Source: Steromphala cineraria (Eukaryota > Mollusca > Gastropoda > Trochida > Trochidae). Taken from it: a stretch of 64,000 nt of DNA. The translations under genes and the position numbers were made by a program. Of this stretch, positions 12,833 to 26,130 are shown one piece after another; the stretch's first letter is position 1; each line of letters starts with the position of its first letter. The notes under the pieces are model-generated. The model did no database searches, had not been told where the DNA came from, and saw only the letters and a list, made by a program, of their open reading frames with translations. The stretch lies in assembly GCA_916613615.1 (NCBI GenBank), contig OU744736.1, positions 7,637,724 to 7,701,723 of the forward strand, read 5' to 3'.

Positions 12833-13592
12833 TTATGTAGTTAAGTCTTCAGTACATAAACAGCCAGTACATTTAGAACCCATTGTATACTTAAATTCGT
12901 GATTGCCTTCATTGTATGCAGTTTCACTTTGAGGATATGTAGACGATAACCCGTAGGAAAAAGGATATGTGCTAAATATTACTGTAGTGTTAGCACAATA
13001 TAGATTCTTAGTTACAAAACATTGTTTGAGGACATGATGTTATTCACAATCTCTTCTGAGTTTGAGGTCCTCATCATATCTTTTGTAGAAATCTCAATTG
13101 CGCCCAATAAGACCACCTTAACATTGAACAACGCAAATATATTGGGCATTAAAGGTGGTTAACCAGATATATATAGAAGATACAAACTTAATCTACTTAT
13201 AATAGCGAGTTTGAATCTAACCATAAATTATATTTAAAGGTGTATAAATGAAATGAAAGAATCAGGCAAACAAAAGTACATACCTCTACACATTGGGTAC
13301 AGTTTGAATCCAGGTTCATTAACAGTGGTTGCCAGTTCTATTTTAACAAATCCTACAGCATAACCAAGACACTTCCCTGTTTCTGGACTGAATCCTGATG
13401 ACATGCAGGGCTCATTCAAGTGACACTTTGATGCACGGGAGACGTGACTTTCAAAGTCATCTTCTATCCAGAGTTCATAACCTGTTACTCTCTTATCACC
13501 AAATACACTCAGGGGGTAAGAACACAGTTTGCACCGTAAGCAGTGGCACAAATAATCATAACTGAATGTAGAATGACAACAAAAAGTAATAT
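12833..13592 (-). pseudogene. PAN/apple-like secreted protein gene, dead copy 1 (unit 1)
   Basis: Counterpart of the intact gene at 37608-38368. Exon 1 spans 13592-13284 and ends at a good donor (AG|GTATGT); exon 2 spans 12981-12833. Defects seen: the start codon is ATA; 50 bp with the core promoter are missing just upstream; a run of six C after the signal peptide is five here, shifting the frame; and one PAN cysteine is replaced (SRASKC where the others have SCASKC). Exon 2 is still fully open and encodes the same residues as unit 4, with a synonymous change visible. The long open frame over exon 1 (13234-13644) arises only because the frameshift joins the domain to upstream non-coding bases. 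Confidence 0.75.
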
Positions 13593-13617
13593 TTTGTAAA
13601 GATTTGAGACCAATACT

Positions 13618-14110
13618 CATTGGTTCAATGCAGTTCTCATCCAATAGAATTTTAATAACTGTAAATTCATTATTAATATTTAGTTTGTTGCTATGATTGA
13701 TAGACTATAAAAGGAGGCATGTTCATTTCCTGAACTGTTTCCAGTAGATAATGTCATCCTGTGCAAACAAGTGCTTCACTAGAGCACATAAAAATAGATT
13801 TGTCCACAACATTCTAAATTGTTTTATGCTGCAAGAATTCTCTACAAGCTGATTATATTGCTATAGTTATTGGTTCAATATGCATTGCTTATCCAATAGA
13901 ATAAAGAAGAGGTTAATTGATTATTGATATTTAGTTTGTTTCTGTGGTTGATAGACTATAACATAAAACATGTTCATTTTCGGAACTATTGCAAGTATAA
14001 AAGTCATCCTGTGCAAACAAGTGCTCCAATAGATCATATAGAAAAAATCGATTGTTCCACAACGGTTTTAATTGTTTTTTAACTATCATTCAAGAAAAGA
14101 GATTCTGTTC
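13618..14110. repeat. About 250-bp tandem duplication upstream of the dead gene (unit 1)
   Basis: Two successive blocks start attggttcaat at 13618 and about 13868. Both carry ccaatagaat, gatagactata and cctgtgcaaacaagtgct in the same order. Unit 4 has only one block upstream of its intact gene. The second block is diverged, so the duplication is older than the unit 1-3 split but is not in unit 4. Confidence 0.75.
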
Positions 14111-16277
14111 AATTTTCGTTTAAGAAACCTTACACAATGGCTGGATATAAGTTTCTTTTGATATCAATAAGCGATTGTTCAATAATCTGAAAATGTGACA
14201 AAGACAGATGTTCAGCCCCGATCAGTGAAGTTTTACCTTTTTGTATTCTCATTTTATGTTTATGAAGATAGCTTTCTCCGGGGTCATGAAGCATCATTGG
14301 GCAAGTATTTTCCTAGCACATAAATTGATTTGTTTATTAATTTTAAGTTAAACTGGTATTCACTTTATTATTTTATTCTCCATTTCCATAAAGCCAACTG
14401 ACCATGGAATATCTTTTTATCATGTAACCACTGACTCAGCAGACTTGCCATGGAATCTTCGTTTCATATGTTTGTAACTTTTGTTTAAAGACAACACAAC
14501 TTGAAACACAACTTGAAAATTGATGATTTCATATTGATAAATAAAATAAATATAACCCTATGGGTTATGCTTGTATCACCTTTCAAGTCACTTCTTGTTA
14601 GCCCTCTTGTCATTGGTCCACAAGCTTGTAATTGTTTGTTACTTTTTCATATCAATACAATGCCTAAACGAATTTTGAGTAAAGAAGTTGATGATTTCCT
14701 GGATGAATAATAAATCCAATTCGTAATGCGTTAGCAAAATGGTTTTTATAAAATTGCAAAGCAATCAACCGTCCTTCCGCTTAGGTAAATTGTTATTCTG
14801 TCGGAAAGATAGTCATGAACTTAATGTGTGATTCTAAAAGTACAATCTGATTTAATATTTAGAAATAGTGCAACCTCCTCCTGTGTTACAATAACAATAT
14901 GTGGTATTGTAAAACATAACGTTAATTGGAAACCAAATATAAATTCGTTTTCATGAATTGTATCTAACAACACCCTTTTTCATTCCCGAAGTGTTTGCAA
15001 GGTTTCTTTGTAAAAACTTAAAAGAGATTTCTGGGTGTCTTTTGAGGAAGTAAAACATATCCTCCTCAAGCTTTACCTATCAAAGTAACTTGGAAAGATG
15101 GAGTAGGAAATACATTTCTCTGTGTTGTGTTGAAAATTTTGGTTCCTAATTTGCCAAAATTGTTGAGTTGACAATTAACATTCAAAAGTTTTGTTCATAT
15201 CTCTTCATAACATAAAAACATTAACGAATCTTTCAATTGCAGATCTATCACACGTACAATGTTTGTATCTGAGGTTAAGTAAAGTACACCTTTACTGTAA
15301 GTTTATATAAAGTACACCTACAGAAATTTTATTTGATCTTAGCTAGTCATTTCACTGTGCAGTTCTTGTGCATTTAATTATATTGAGGAACTGTGAGACA
15401 TGTATATATGAAAAGAGTTTTGCTTACTTGTGAAACAAGATTTGATAACACAAAAACAAGATTTGATAACACAAAGTGAACTGGTAATGTGTTTCCCTTG
15501 AACCATATTTGTAGAATTATTGTAAAGCTAACTGATCTTTGCAACTATCTTCTATCTGACAAATGTTCAGCTTGTTAACACTTCTGATAAGCAAGGTGAC
15601 TATTAGCTCTGCTTGTATAGTGTTTCCTTAAATCCAACAAGCCAATACTTATCATTCTAAAAAAAGAAAAGGCCACATCCTCTTTAAGATATTACTTCCA
15701 AAATGTACTGAAACATTTCTCACTTACTCACTCGATCTAGCCAAAGTGACATTACTTTGACTACAGTCTGTCATCGTTCCACAGAACAACATGATGATAT
15801 CACAAACAATTTTGATCAGTTTGTTTGAACTCCTAAAATGTTAAAAATCAGATGTCAGACAAATATATTGAGTGAAAGACACTGTTTGGTTTGATTCAGA
15901 TTGTTTCAAACAGGTATACCGGATGAGTACTCTCTCTAGCCCCACAGACGTAGCTCAAGTCATAACATCCTACAGTAACCTCTGTTTAGTTTGGAACATT
16001 GCTCATGGTGCAAATTGAGATGGTCGATTGCATGAAATCATAGAATCATAGAAATAAAAAACTAAAAAAAAGTATTAGTAAAGTAAAAGTAAATTATATT
16101 CATTTGACTGTGAACTGCACATATAAGTCCTCTTGACAGAACAAGTGCATGTAACATCATGAAAGAATAATTATCTCGGGCTCGTTGATTATAAGACGAT
16201 ATGAAAATTGTTTCATTGGCTGAAATATGCAGGTTAAAATGAGTTTATCTTCTGGAATCATTTGCTGCTAAAGAAGC

Positions 16278-16523
16278 ATGAGAGGTGTTCAAATAGCGGT
16301 TGGTCTTAGCCTAGGATCTTATCCAAGATTTAATGGCTTACTGGGAAAGCATGATATCACCATGACAACTGCATCGTTTAATGTATTATCAAGGAAAACA
16401 AATAATTCTGTCAACAAATTAATTCAATTAATAATTTCCAATTCATTATTTTATAATCAATGTGTCGTAAGTAAATCGATTGCTTGGACTAATCAAACTT
16501 TTAAAAAACATTCCTATCTTTGA
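16278..16523 (+). other. Conserved 81-codon reading frame of unknown nature (unit 2)
   Basis: Opens MRGVQIAVGLSLGSYPRF and ends FKKHSYL. It is open over the same 81 codons in units 2, 3 and 4, with very few residue changes. No domain, signal peptide or membrane segment is recognised, and no clear splice sites or promoter are seen. Because the units are near-identical overall, an open frame here is weak evidence for a gene. Unit 1 is truncated and unit 0 is shorter. Confidence 0.25.
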
Positions 16524-18227
16524 TCAGATACAGACTAAAAGTTCAATGCTAGAGCATGTTTATGGATCGTTTAAGAATGAATGTTTAATCAAAAGTATCC
16601 TAACGACCTCGACAAGACATCGTTATCTGTACCAATAATCAATTCTCCATGCTACTATATCAGGAAATCGAACCACAGTTTTGCCTGTGACAGCTTGTTT
16701 AAGTGGTTATGCTTGAAATTGTATTGACTAATATTTGTCGTTTTACTTAGGAATGAATAATTTGTTTATAACATTTTAAAAATTGATTATTTTTTCAATA
16801 TGAATAGTTTTTCACTAATGAACACTGATGGATCCAAGACGAGTGTGAAACTGCCCTTGTGTCTAAGTATTAAAACTGAAATTTCGATAACTTTATCCAT
16901 TGTTTAAAGTTTGTTATCACTAAGCAATTCAAACATAATATTTGTTTGCAAACTGTAATGGTCGTTGAATGTCTAATTATTTCTTTTTTTTATCAGTAAC
17001 ACATATCACTCTAGCCTTGGACCGATTTTTCACTGTGAATTCAAATACTTTGTCATTCATGATGTAATATATCCATTGATCGTGACGTCACCGTAATAGG
17101 TTGTTATATGTTTTTAATTAAATAGGTATATTAACTAAAACACTAACTCTTGGCAGATCCTTAAGTCATCTGCCTTTCTTTCGTTATGTTTCGCATCCAT
17201 GTAGATACTGCGTTATCAAGTAAAAGATTGAGACATTAAGAAGTTGTTAAATGAATTAATACATCAATTGATTCCCTACTAGGTCAATATTGTATGAATG
17301 TCGGTCCCTGGAAAGCGTCCATCGGGCTTAATGACACAGCACACACAATGCAAAAGGATATAGTTCAAATTTAAATCCTTGTTATGTTGGATGGAAAAAA
17401 AAAATTCTGTGTATTGAATTATTATAGCTGTACATTATCTATTCATAGCCTCACACTCGCACTTTAATAACTCGTATGTGTTCAAATATCACATGTGATC
17501 TGGCTCAAGCACATGCAGTAATGTGATGTTCCAGTATCACTAAAACCTATTAATTGTCATATATGTCATTATATACATGTATGTGACCTCCTTCAGAGCA
17601 TTGTAAATATCAACTGTCTGATGACATAGTTCGAAGATATTTCCCTTGAATGCAGGAAGGTGTCATTCTATGACCTTCTCTCCTGTAAACTCGCCTTCAC
17701 CAAAACTCTGCATCAGAGAGAACCCACTCTCATTCAACAACATATTTTCACTTAGTTATGTCCCTCAATCATCCCTATTGTTATCTATGTTTCGACTTAC
17801 AAAGTTGACATAGTTTCTGCAGTACAGACTGTTATCCCTATTATCAAATGAATAACAGAGGCCGCAAACCGATACTGTTGCTGTTGTTGAGGTTGCCACC
17901 AGGAAGTGGAAACAAAGAAGATCTCTGTAATATTTGAATAAAAATTTGAAAGTAATTATAAAACCAACTATAATTCACACAATTATGATATCAACAAAAT
18001 TTTCCACAGTCTTTTCGTAATGAAAACCTGTCCACTTCACGAATTGAACGGAACCTATCAGATAAGAGATGAGGGGAGATATCTCACTTTTTGTATTGCA
18101 ATAGTGAGCAAACTAAACGAAAGTGTCTTTCACAAAGAAATTGAAGTTATCTGATCACTGGCTATATATTTCATATATCTTATACGTTATCACTAATTTA
18201 CTCTGCAAAATAGAGCTACATGTATCT

Positions 18228-18683
18228 GTAGCGATTCGAAAGTCGTTGTTTTATGTACATTTAGCTGGCGGGCAACTGTTCCAAAGATTTTGCCCGGCCT
18301 GAATCCGACTAATGGCAATATTTCGATCTGCAAAATTCAAACAGGGCATTTTCGACTTTGATTTTCGGAGTAAACAAATTGAATATATTGCCATACTACG
18401 TTTCCTTTTATATACCTTGGCTTAAACTGTGATTTCCTGGAATTGTACGTGCAGTTCACTTTTAGCATTATGCACATGACTGTTTCACACATTCTCGAAA
18501 AAAAATCGGATACAAAGTCAGCGTGCGTTAAAAAGGCTGCTTTTGGGAGCTATTACTAATCAAACAAGAACATATTAAGAATACTTGACAAAAAAATCCA
18601 ATTCACATTCACCATTTTTGTTCAGAGGTAGTTGTCAGATATTGAGAGAGGGGTTGCGTTTTTTTTTTTTTTTGAGAGAGTTT
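18228..18683. mobile_element. 452-bp type insert, unit 2 copy
   Basis: Same insert as at 10391-10842, between 60-bp copies of tttcatatatctt...acatgtatct. A poly-T stretch near 18659-18673 is longer here. No coding frame. Confidence 0.65.
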
Positions 18684-19426
18684 ATTTCATATATCTTGTA
18701 TGTTATCACTAATAAACTCGGCAAAATAGAGCTACATGTATCTTTGTTCAAGTTCAGTTCTAGTTCAAACATTTTAACCATTGTTTCATTAATCAGGCAC
18801 GATGTCCCATTTTGGGAAAGCAATGAGTGTTTCTCAATTGGAATAAAATTGTCATTGTTACTGTTTCATGCAATGCAAATTGCCTTTCAAGATATTTTAA
18901 AATATTCACAGCAATGAGTATATATTGATTCTTTCGATTCTTCTGAACACTATTATTTATTAAAAGTCTGACTGTTTCTGTCTGTTATATATCCTGATTG
19001 AAACCACACAGTTCGTCAAACGAATTCCAGATAACAATATATTTTTACAAAAGAGTTGACAAGTATCTGAAAGGCTGCTATGAACGATTTTATACAATTC
19101 ATTCTTCCTTCGTTTGTTTTCAGGATGGTTAGCTTTTCGTAAATCATTGTGTACAAATAGTCTTTCCATGATTTATCGGTCATAAGAATAATAATAACGT
19201 AGTTACTAACCGATCTGAAGAAAGCTTTGAATAATAGGATGAAGGATAAATATTAATATTTTCGGTCATTGAGAAGTCTCCTTAGAACTGAGAGAGCTGG
19301 TGATTATTTTGTTTTTATTCATTCTATAGACAATACATTCCCATTGCTTTATCATTGTCTATATATTGCGTTTTTTCTCAAATTGTTTCTACAATTGAAG
19401 CATTTAGATAGTTTGATTGGAACATT

Positions 19427-20225
19427 AACAGGAAATAGAATGAACCTTTAAATGTACAAAAATGTGTGTCTTGTGTCTACCAGGACGATAGAAAAACAAC
19501 CATCTATTAAGTATTGAACTCAGTGATACTGTAAGTTTAAAGTAAATTACAAAAAGGATGTTCAGTGAAAGCTCCTGTTGAATGTACAAAAATGTAAATG
19601 TGTTCTTGTGTCTACCAGGACAATAGAAAAACAAACATCTATTAAGTCTATTGAACTCAGTGATACGGTTAGTTAAAAGTAAATTACAAAAAGGATGTTC
19701 AGTGAAAACTCCGGTTTGCTTGTTTATAATTATTTCTTTTAAACAATATATAAACATTAAAACTGTCTATACCTAATGAAATTCTAAAAGTAAACACTTT
19801 GGTAGAAAAGAGTCGATACCTTTTATCGATTGATTGCCAGATTTGTTTACATGCCCCCTTTCCCCTTCTCCAATATGATTTATTTTATGCAATTGATTAG
19901 AACATTAACACAGAATGAACCTTTGAATGTACAAAAATGTAAATTTGTTCTTGTGTCTACCAGGACAATAGAAAAACAAACCACATCTATAAAGTCTATT
20001 GAACTCAGTGATACTGTTAGTTTAAAGTAAATTACAAAAAATGTTCAGTGAAAGCTCCTGTTTGCTTGTTTATAATTATTTACTTTACACAATGTATAAA
20101 CATTAAAACTGTCTATACCTAAAGAAATTCTAAAAGTAAACACTTTGGTAGAAAAGAGTCGATACCTTTTATCGATTGATTGCCAGATTTGTTTACATGC
20201 CCCCTTTCCCCTTCTCCAATATGAT
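19427..20225. repeat. Private internal amplification in unit 2
   Basis: A block with atgtacaaaaatgt, cttgtgtctaccaggac and gttcagtgaaa occurs three times (about 19450, 19580 and 19928) where the other units have it once. The segment containing tgccccctttccccttctcc occurs twice (19851 and 20198). So unit 2 gained about 0.5 kb by nested tandem duplication. The first two blocks have small private deletions. Confidence 0.8.
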
Positions 20226-21175
20226 TTATTTTATGCAATAGTTTCAATGATTATTCACTTATAAAGATAAGTTTCTGTCAACTTTCTTTAATCATCGATC
20301 CCTGACTCCTTTTATCTTCTTCTGCATATTTCCTGGTGTAATTATACCATGCTTCTATCTTTCTGTCTTGGTTTTGTTAATTATAGTTTTCACAGTCTCC
20401 AACAAGTTGTTTTAGTATATTGTTGATGTAATTGTACTGAAATTATTGAACTACTATAGGATATTTTGGATAATTGCGTTTTAACATTACAATTTTATTT
20501 CGATCAAGCTAGCACTTTCTTTGGTAAAATCTAAATAAGAATGCAAAATCATATAGAAAATATCAAATCAACAAAATTAATGTAACACGGATGCTGATAT
20601 GCTACAGTTGTCTACACAATCAGTGCTACATGCATAGTGTTTAATTTTAAGAACCAGTTTTTTTTAAAAGGATGCGTAAAATGCATTAAACGTGTATGTC
20701 CTAACATAGCAAATCATGAATATAACAAAATAAATTAAACCTGCTATCTAGAAGTTTGACTTTGCTAACTCAAACAAATCATTGATGCTCATTGAAACCT
20801 CTAGACATGCTTCCTCATGGCGCCAGCTCAGTATATATTAAATGCAACAATTCAATCAAAACGCTAGGTGACCCAAGAAAAACAACTTTTCATCACATTA
20901 TACATTATACTTAAACTCATTGTTTCTTTGTTGGTTTTGCTATGTGTTCTTACTTAGTTTTTGTTGCGCGGCGTGCATTTCTCCATCCTTCATACTTAAT
21001 TACATACAATTCTGAAGACATCTACATCGTTGATAGATTTGCGTTCGAACATATTAAAACAAATGCTCTTGTCATGTGTAAAATGAAGCAGAGGTTCAGT
21101 GAAGAGTGAAGTTTCAAGTGCTTCCTTGATAATTTCAACTGCGACACTAACTCATTCTACGAGATCCCTATCAAC

Positions 21176-21929
21176 TTATGTAGTTAAGTCTTCAGTACAT
21201 AAACAGCCAGTACATTTAGAACCCATTGTATACTTAAATTCGTGATTGCCTTCATTGTATGCAGTTTCACTTTGAGGATATGTAGAAGATAACCCGTAGG
21301 GAAAAGGATATGTGATACTGTAGTGTTAGCACAATATAGATTCTTAGTTAGAAAACATTGTTTGAGGACATGATGTTATTCAAAATCTCTTCTGAGTTTG
21401 AGGTCCTCATCATATCTTTTGTAGACATCTCAATTATGCCCATTAAGACCACCTTAACATTGAACCACGCAAATATATTGGGCATTAAAGATGGTTAACC
21501 AGATATATATAGAAGACACAAACTTAATCTACTTATAATAGCGAGTTTGAATCTAACCAGAAATTATATTTAAAGGTGCATAAATGAAATGAAAGAATCA
21601 GACAAACAAAAGGACATACCTCTACACATTGGGTACAGCTTGAATCCAGGTTCAGTAACAGTGGTTGCCAGTTCTATTTTAACAAATCCTACAGCATAAC
21701 CACGACACTTCCCTGTTTCTGGACTGAATCCTGATGACACGCAGAGACCATTCAAGTGACACTTTGATGCACAGGAGGCGTGACTTTCAAAGTCATCTTC
21801 TATCCAAAGTTCGTAACCTGTTACTCTCTTGTTATCAAAGACACTCAGGGGGGTAAGAACACAGTTTGCACCACATGCAGTGGCACAAATAATCATAACT
21901 GAATGTAGAATAACAACAAAAAGTAATAT
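21176..21929 (-). pseudogene. PAN/apple-like secreted protein gene, dead copy 2 (unit 2)
   Basis: Exon 1 (21929-21620) keeps the correct length and frame: the six-C run is intact and the domain reads TGYELWIEDDFESHASCASK. The start codon is ATA, however, and the 50-bp core promoter is missing. The only in-frame ATG (21896) would drop most of the signal peptide. Exon 2 (21317-21176) lacks 7 bp just after the acceptor, so the joined frame becomes wrong and the CxxCxC tail is not made. The donor AG|GTATGT is intact. Could it be a live gene with an alternative start? That is unlikely given the exon 2 frameshift. Confidence 0.7.
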
Positions 21930-21955
21930 TTTTTAAAGATTTGAGACCAATACTC

Positions 21956-22400
21956 ATTGGTTCAATGCAGTTCTCATCCAATAGAATTTTAATAACTGTA
22001 AATTCATTATTGATATCTAGTTCTAGACAATAGACTATTAAAGAAGGCATGTTCATTTCCTGAACTGGTTCCAGTAGATAATGTCATCCTGTGCAAACAA
22101 GTTCTTCACTAGAGCACATAAAAATAGATTTGTCCACAACGTTCTAAATTGATTTATGCTGCAAGAATTCTCTACAAGCTGATTATATTGCTTTAGTTAT
22201 TGGTTCAATATGCATTGCTTATCCAATAGAATATAGAAGAGGTTAATTGATTATTGATATTTAGTTTGTGTCTGTGGTTGATAGACTATAACATAAAACA
22301 TGTTCATTTTCGGAACTATTGCAAGTATAAAAGTCACCCTGTGCAAACAAGTGCTCCAATAGATCATATAGAAAAAAATTGATTGTTCCACAACGGTTTA
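21956..22400. repeat. About 245-bp tandem duplication upstream of the dead gene (unit 2)
   Basis: Same arrangement as at 13618-14110, with blocks starting attggttcaat at 21956 and 22199. Confidence 0.7.
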
Positions 22401-24595
22401 AATTGATTTTTCAACTATCATTCAAGAAAAGAGATTCTGTTCAATTTTCGTTTAAGAAACCTTACACAATGGCTGGATATAAGTTTCTTTTGATATCAAT
22501 AAGCGATTGTTCAATAATCTGAAAATGATAATCTGACAGATGTTCAGCCCCGATCAGTGAAGTTTTACCTTTTTGTATTCTCATTTTATGTTTATGAAGA
22601 TAGCTTGTTCCGGGGTCATGAAGCATCATTGGGCAAGTATTTTCCTAGCACACAAATTGATTTGTTTATTCATGTTCAATAAACTGGTATTCACTTTATT
22701 ATTTCATTCTCCATTTCTATAAAGCCAACTGACCACGTAATCTCTTTTTATCATGTAACCACTGACTCAGCAGACTTGCCATGGAATCTTCTTTTTATAT
22801 GTTTGTAACTTTTGTTTAAAGGCAACACAACTTGAAACACAACTTGATGATTTCATATTGATAAATAAAATAAATATAACCCTAAGGTTTATGCTTGTAT
22901 CACCTTTCAAGTCACTTCTTGTTAGCCCTCTTGTCATGGGTCCACAAGCTTGTAATTGTTTGTTACTTTTTCATATCAATACAATGCCTAAACGAATTTT
23001 GAGTAAAGAAGTTGATGATTTCCTGGATGAATAATAAATCCAATTCGTAATGTGTTAGCAAAATGGTTTTCATAAAATTGCAAAGAAATCAACCGTCCTC
23101 TTAGGTAAATTGCTATTCTGTCGGAAAGATAGTCATGAACTTAATGTGTGATTCTAAAAGTACAATCTGATTTAATATTTAGAACTAGTGCAACCTCCTC
23201 CTTTGTTACAATAACAATATGTGGTATTGTAAAACATAATGTTAATTGGAAACCAAATATAAATTCGTTTTCATGAATTGTATCTAACAACACCCTTTTT
23301 CATTCCCGAAGTGTTTGCAAGGTTTCTTTGTAAAAACTTAAAAGAGATTTCTGGGTGTCTTTTGAGGAAGTAAAACATTTCCTCCTCAAGCTTTACCTAT
23401 CAAAGTAACTGGGAAAGATGGAGTAGGAAATATATTTCTCTGTGTTGTGTTGAAAATTTTGGTTCCTAATTTGCCAAAATTGTTGATTGACAATAAACAT
23501 TCAAAAGTTTTGTTCATATCTCTTCATAACATAAAAACATTAACGAATCTTTCAATTGCAGATCTATCGCACGTACAATGTTTGTATCTAAGGTTAAGTA
23601 AAGTACACCTTTCCTTTAAGTTTATATAAAGAACACCTACAGAAATTTTATTTGATCTTAGTAGTCATGACACTGTGCAGTTCTTGTGCATTGAATTATA
23701 TTGAGGAACTGTGAGACATGTATATATGAAAAGAGTTTTGCTTACTTGTGAAACAAGATTTGATAACACAAAAACAAGATTTGATAACACAAAGTGAACT
23801 GGTAATGTGTTTCCCTTGAACCATTTTTGTAGAATTATTGTAAAGCTAACTGATCTTTGCAACTATCTTCTATCTGACAAATGTTCAGCTTGTTAACACT
23901 TCTGATAAGCAAGGTGACTATTAGCTCTGCTTGTATAGTGTTTCCTTAAATCCAACAAGCCAATACTTATCATTCTAAAAAAAGAAAAGGCCACATCCTC
24001 TTTAAGATATTACTTCCAAAATGTACTGAAACATTTCTCACTTACTCACTCGATCTAGCCAAAGTGACATTACTTTGACTACAGTATGTCATCGTTCCAC
24101 AGTACAACATGATGATATCACAAACAATTTTGATCAGTTTGTTTGAACTCCTAAAATGTTAAAAATCAGATGTCAGACAAATATATTGAGTGAAAGACAC
24201 TGTTTGGTTTGATTCAGATTGTTTCAAACAGGTATACCGGATGAGTACTCTCTCTAGCCCCATAGACGTAGCTCAAGTCATAACATCCTACAGTAACCTC
24301 TGTTTAGTTTGGAGCATTGCTCATGGTGCAAATTGAGATGGTCGATTGCATGAAATCATAGAATTATAGAAATAAAAAACTAAAAAAAAATATTAGTAAA
24401 GTAAAAGTAAATTATATTCATTTGACTGTGAACTGCACATATAAGTCCTCTTGACAGAACAAGTGCATGTAACATCATGAAAGAATAATTATCTCGGGCT
24501 CGTTGATTATAAGACGATATGAAAATTGTTTCATTGGCTGAAATATGCAGGTTAAAATGAGTTTATCTTCTGGAATCATTTGCTGCTAAAGAAGC

Positions 24596-24841
24596 ATGAG
24601 AGGTGTTCAAATAGCGGTTGGTCTTAGCCTAGGATCTTACCCAAGATTTAATGGCTTACTGGGAAAGCATGATATCACCATGACAACTGCATCGTTTAAT
24701 GTATTATCAAGGAAAACAAATAATTCTGTCAACAAATTAATTCAATTAATAATTTCCAATTCATTACTTTATAATCAAAGTGTCGTAAGTAAATCGATTG
24801 CTTGGACTAATCAAACTTTTAAAAATCATTCCTATCTTTGA
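24596..24841 (+). other. Conserved 81-codon reading frame of unknown nature (unit 3)
   Basis: Same frame as 16278-16523, ending FKNHSYL, with only a few residue differences. Nature unknown. Confidence 0.25.
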
Positions 24842-26130
24842 TCAGATACAGACTGAAAGTTCAATGCTAGAGTATGTTTATGCATCGTTTAAGAATGAAT
24901 GTTTAATCAAAAGTATCCTAACGACCTCGACAAGACATCGTTATCTGTACCAATAATCAATTCTCCATGCTAATATATTTGGAAATCGAACCACAGTTTT
25001 GCCTGTGACAGCTTGTTTAAGTGGTTATGCTTGAAATTGTATTGACTAATATTTGTCGTTTTACTTAGGAATGAATAATTTGTTTATAACATTTTAAAAA
25101 TTGATTATGTTTTCAATATGAATAGTTTTGCACTAATGAACACTGATGGATCCAAGAAGAGTGTGAATCTGCCCTTGTGTCTAAGTATTAAAACTGAAAT
25201 TTCGATAACTTTATCCATTGTTTAAAGTTTGTTATCACTAAGCAATTCAAACATAATATTTGTTTGCAAACTGTAATGGTCGTTCAATGTCTAATTATTT
25301 TCTTTTATTATCAGTAACACATATCACTTTAGCCTAGGAACGATTTTTCAGTGTGAATTCAAATACTTTGTCATTCATGATGTAATATATCCATTGATCG
25401 TGACGTCACCGTAATAGGTTGTTATATGTTTTTAATTAAATAGGTATATAAACTAAAACACTAACTCTTGGCAGATCCTTAAGTCATCTGCCTTTCTTTC
25501 GTTATGTTTCGCATCCATGTAGATACTTACACCGTTATCAAGTAAAAGATTGAGACTTTTAGAAGTTGTTAAATGAATAAATACATCAATTGATTCCCTA
25601 CTAGGTCAATATTGTATGAATGTCGGTCCCTGGAAAGCGTCCATCGGGCTTAATGACACAAAACACACAATGCAAAAGGATATAGTTCAAATTTAAATCC
25701 CTGTTATGTTAGGATGCAGAAAAACATACTGTGAATTGAATTATTATAGCTCTAAATCTATTCATAGCCTCACACTCGCATTTTAATAACTCGTATGTGT
25801 TCAAATATCACATGTGATCTGGCTCAAGCACATGCAGTAATGTGATGTTCCAGTATCACTAAAACCTATTAATTGTCATATATGTCATTAAATACATGTA
25901 TGTGACCTCCTTCAGAGCATTGTAAATATCAACTGTCTGATGACGTATTTCGAAGATATTTCCCTTGAATGCAGGAAGGTGTCATTCTATGACCTTCTCT
26001 CCTGTAAACTCGCCTTCACCACAACTCTGCATCAGAGAGAACCCACTCTCATTCAACAACAGTAATTCACTTAGTTATGTCCCTCTTTCATCCCTCATGA
26101 TATCTATGTTTCGACTTACAAAGGTGACAT

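Larger units (their letters stand above)
6032..14372. repeat. Tandem array unit 1 (8.34 kb)
   Basis: Direct repeat of units 2-4. From about 7.6 kb onward it is near-identical to unit 3. From about 6.03 to 7.6 kb it is more diverged and lacks about 0.5 kb that units 2-4 have (their counterpart of 15.42-15.95 kb), so the unit looks mosaic. It contains the hairpin element (9145-9995), the 452-bp insert (10391-10842) and a dead PAN-like gene (12833-13592, minus strand). The remaining stretches carry no gene I can support. Confidence 0.9.
14373..22702. repeat. Tandem array unit 2 (8.33 kb)
   Basis: Direct repeat of units 1, 3 and 4. It lacks the hairpin element: the empty site near 17808-17815 reads gttgacat then agtttctg, as in unit 0. 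It also keeps unit 0-like sequence nearby (near 17400, ctgtacattatctattcat). It has the 452-bp type insert (18228-18683), a private internal amplification at 19427-20225 and a dead PAN-like gene (21176-21929). No other gene is supported. Confidence 0.9.

Noticed and set aside
13234..13644. 136-codon frame over the unit 1 PAN-like exon as a complete protein
   Set aside because: Its N-terminal part reads upstream non-coding sequence and joins the domain only through the one-base loss in the C run. It also runs past the splice donor into the intron. Same for 29868-30314.
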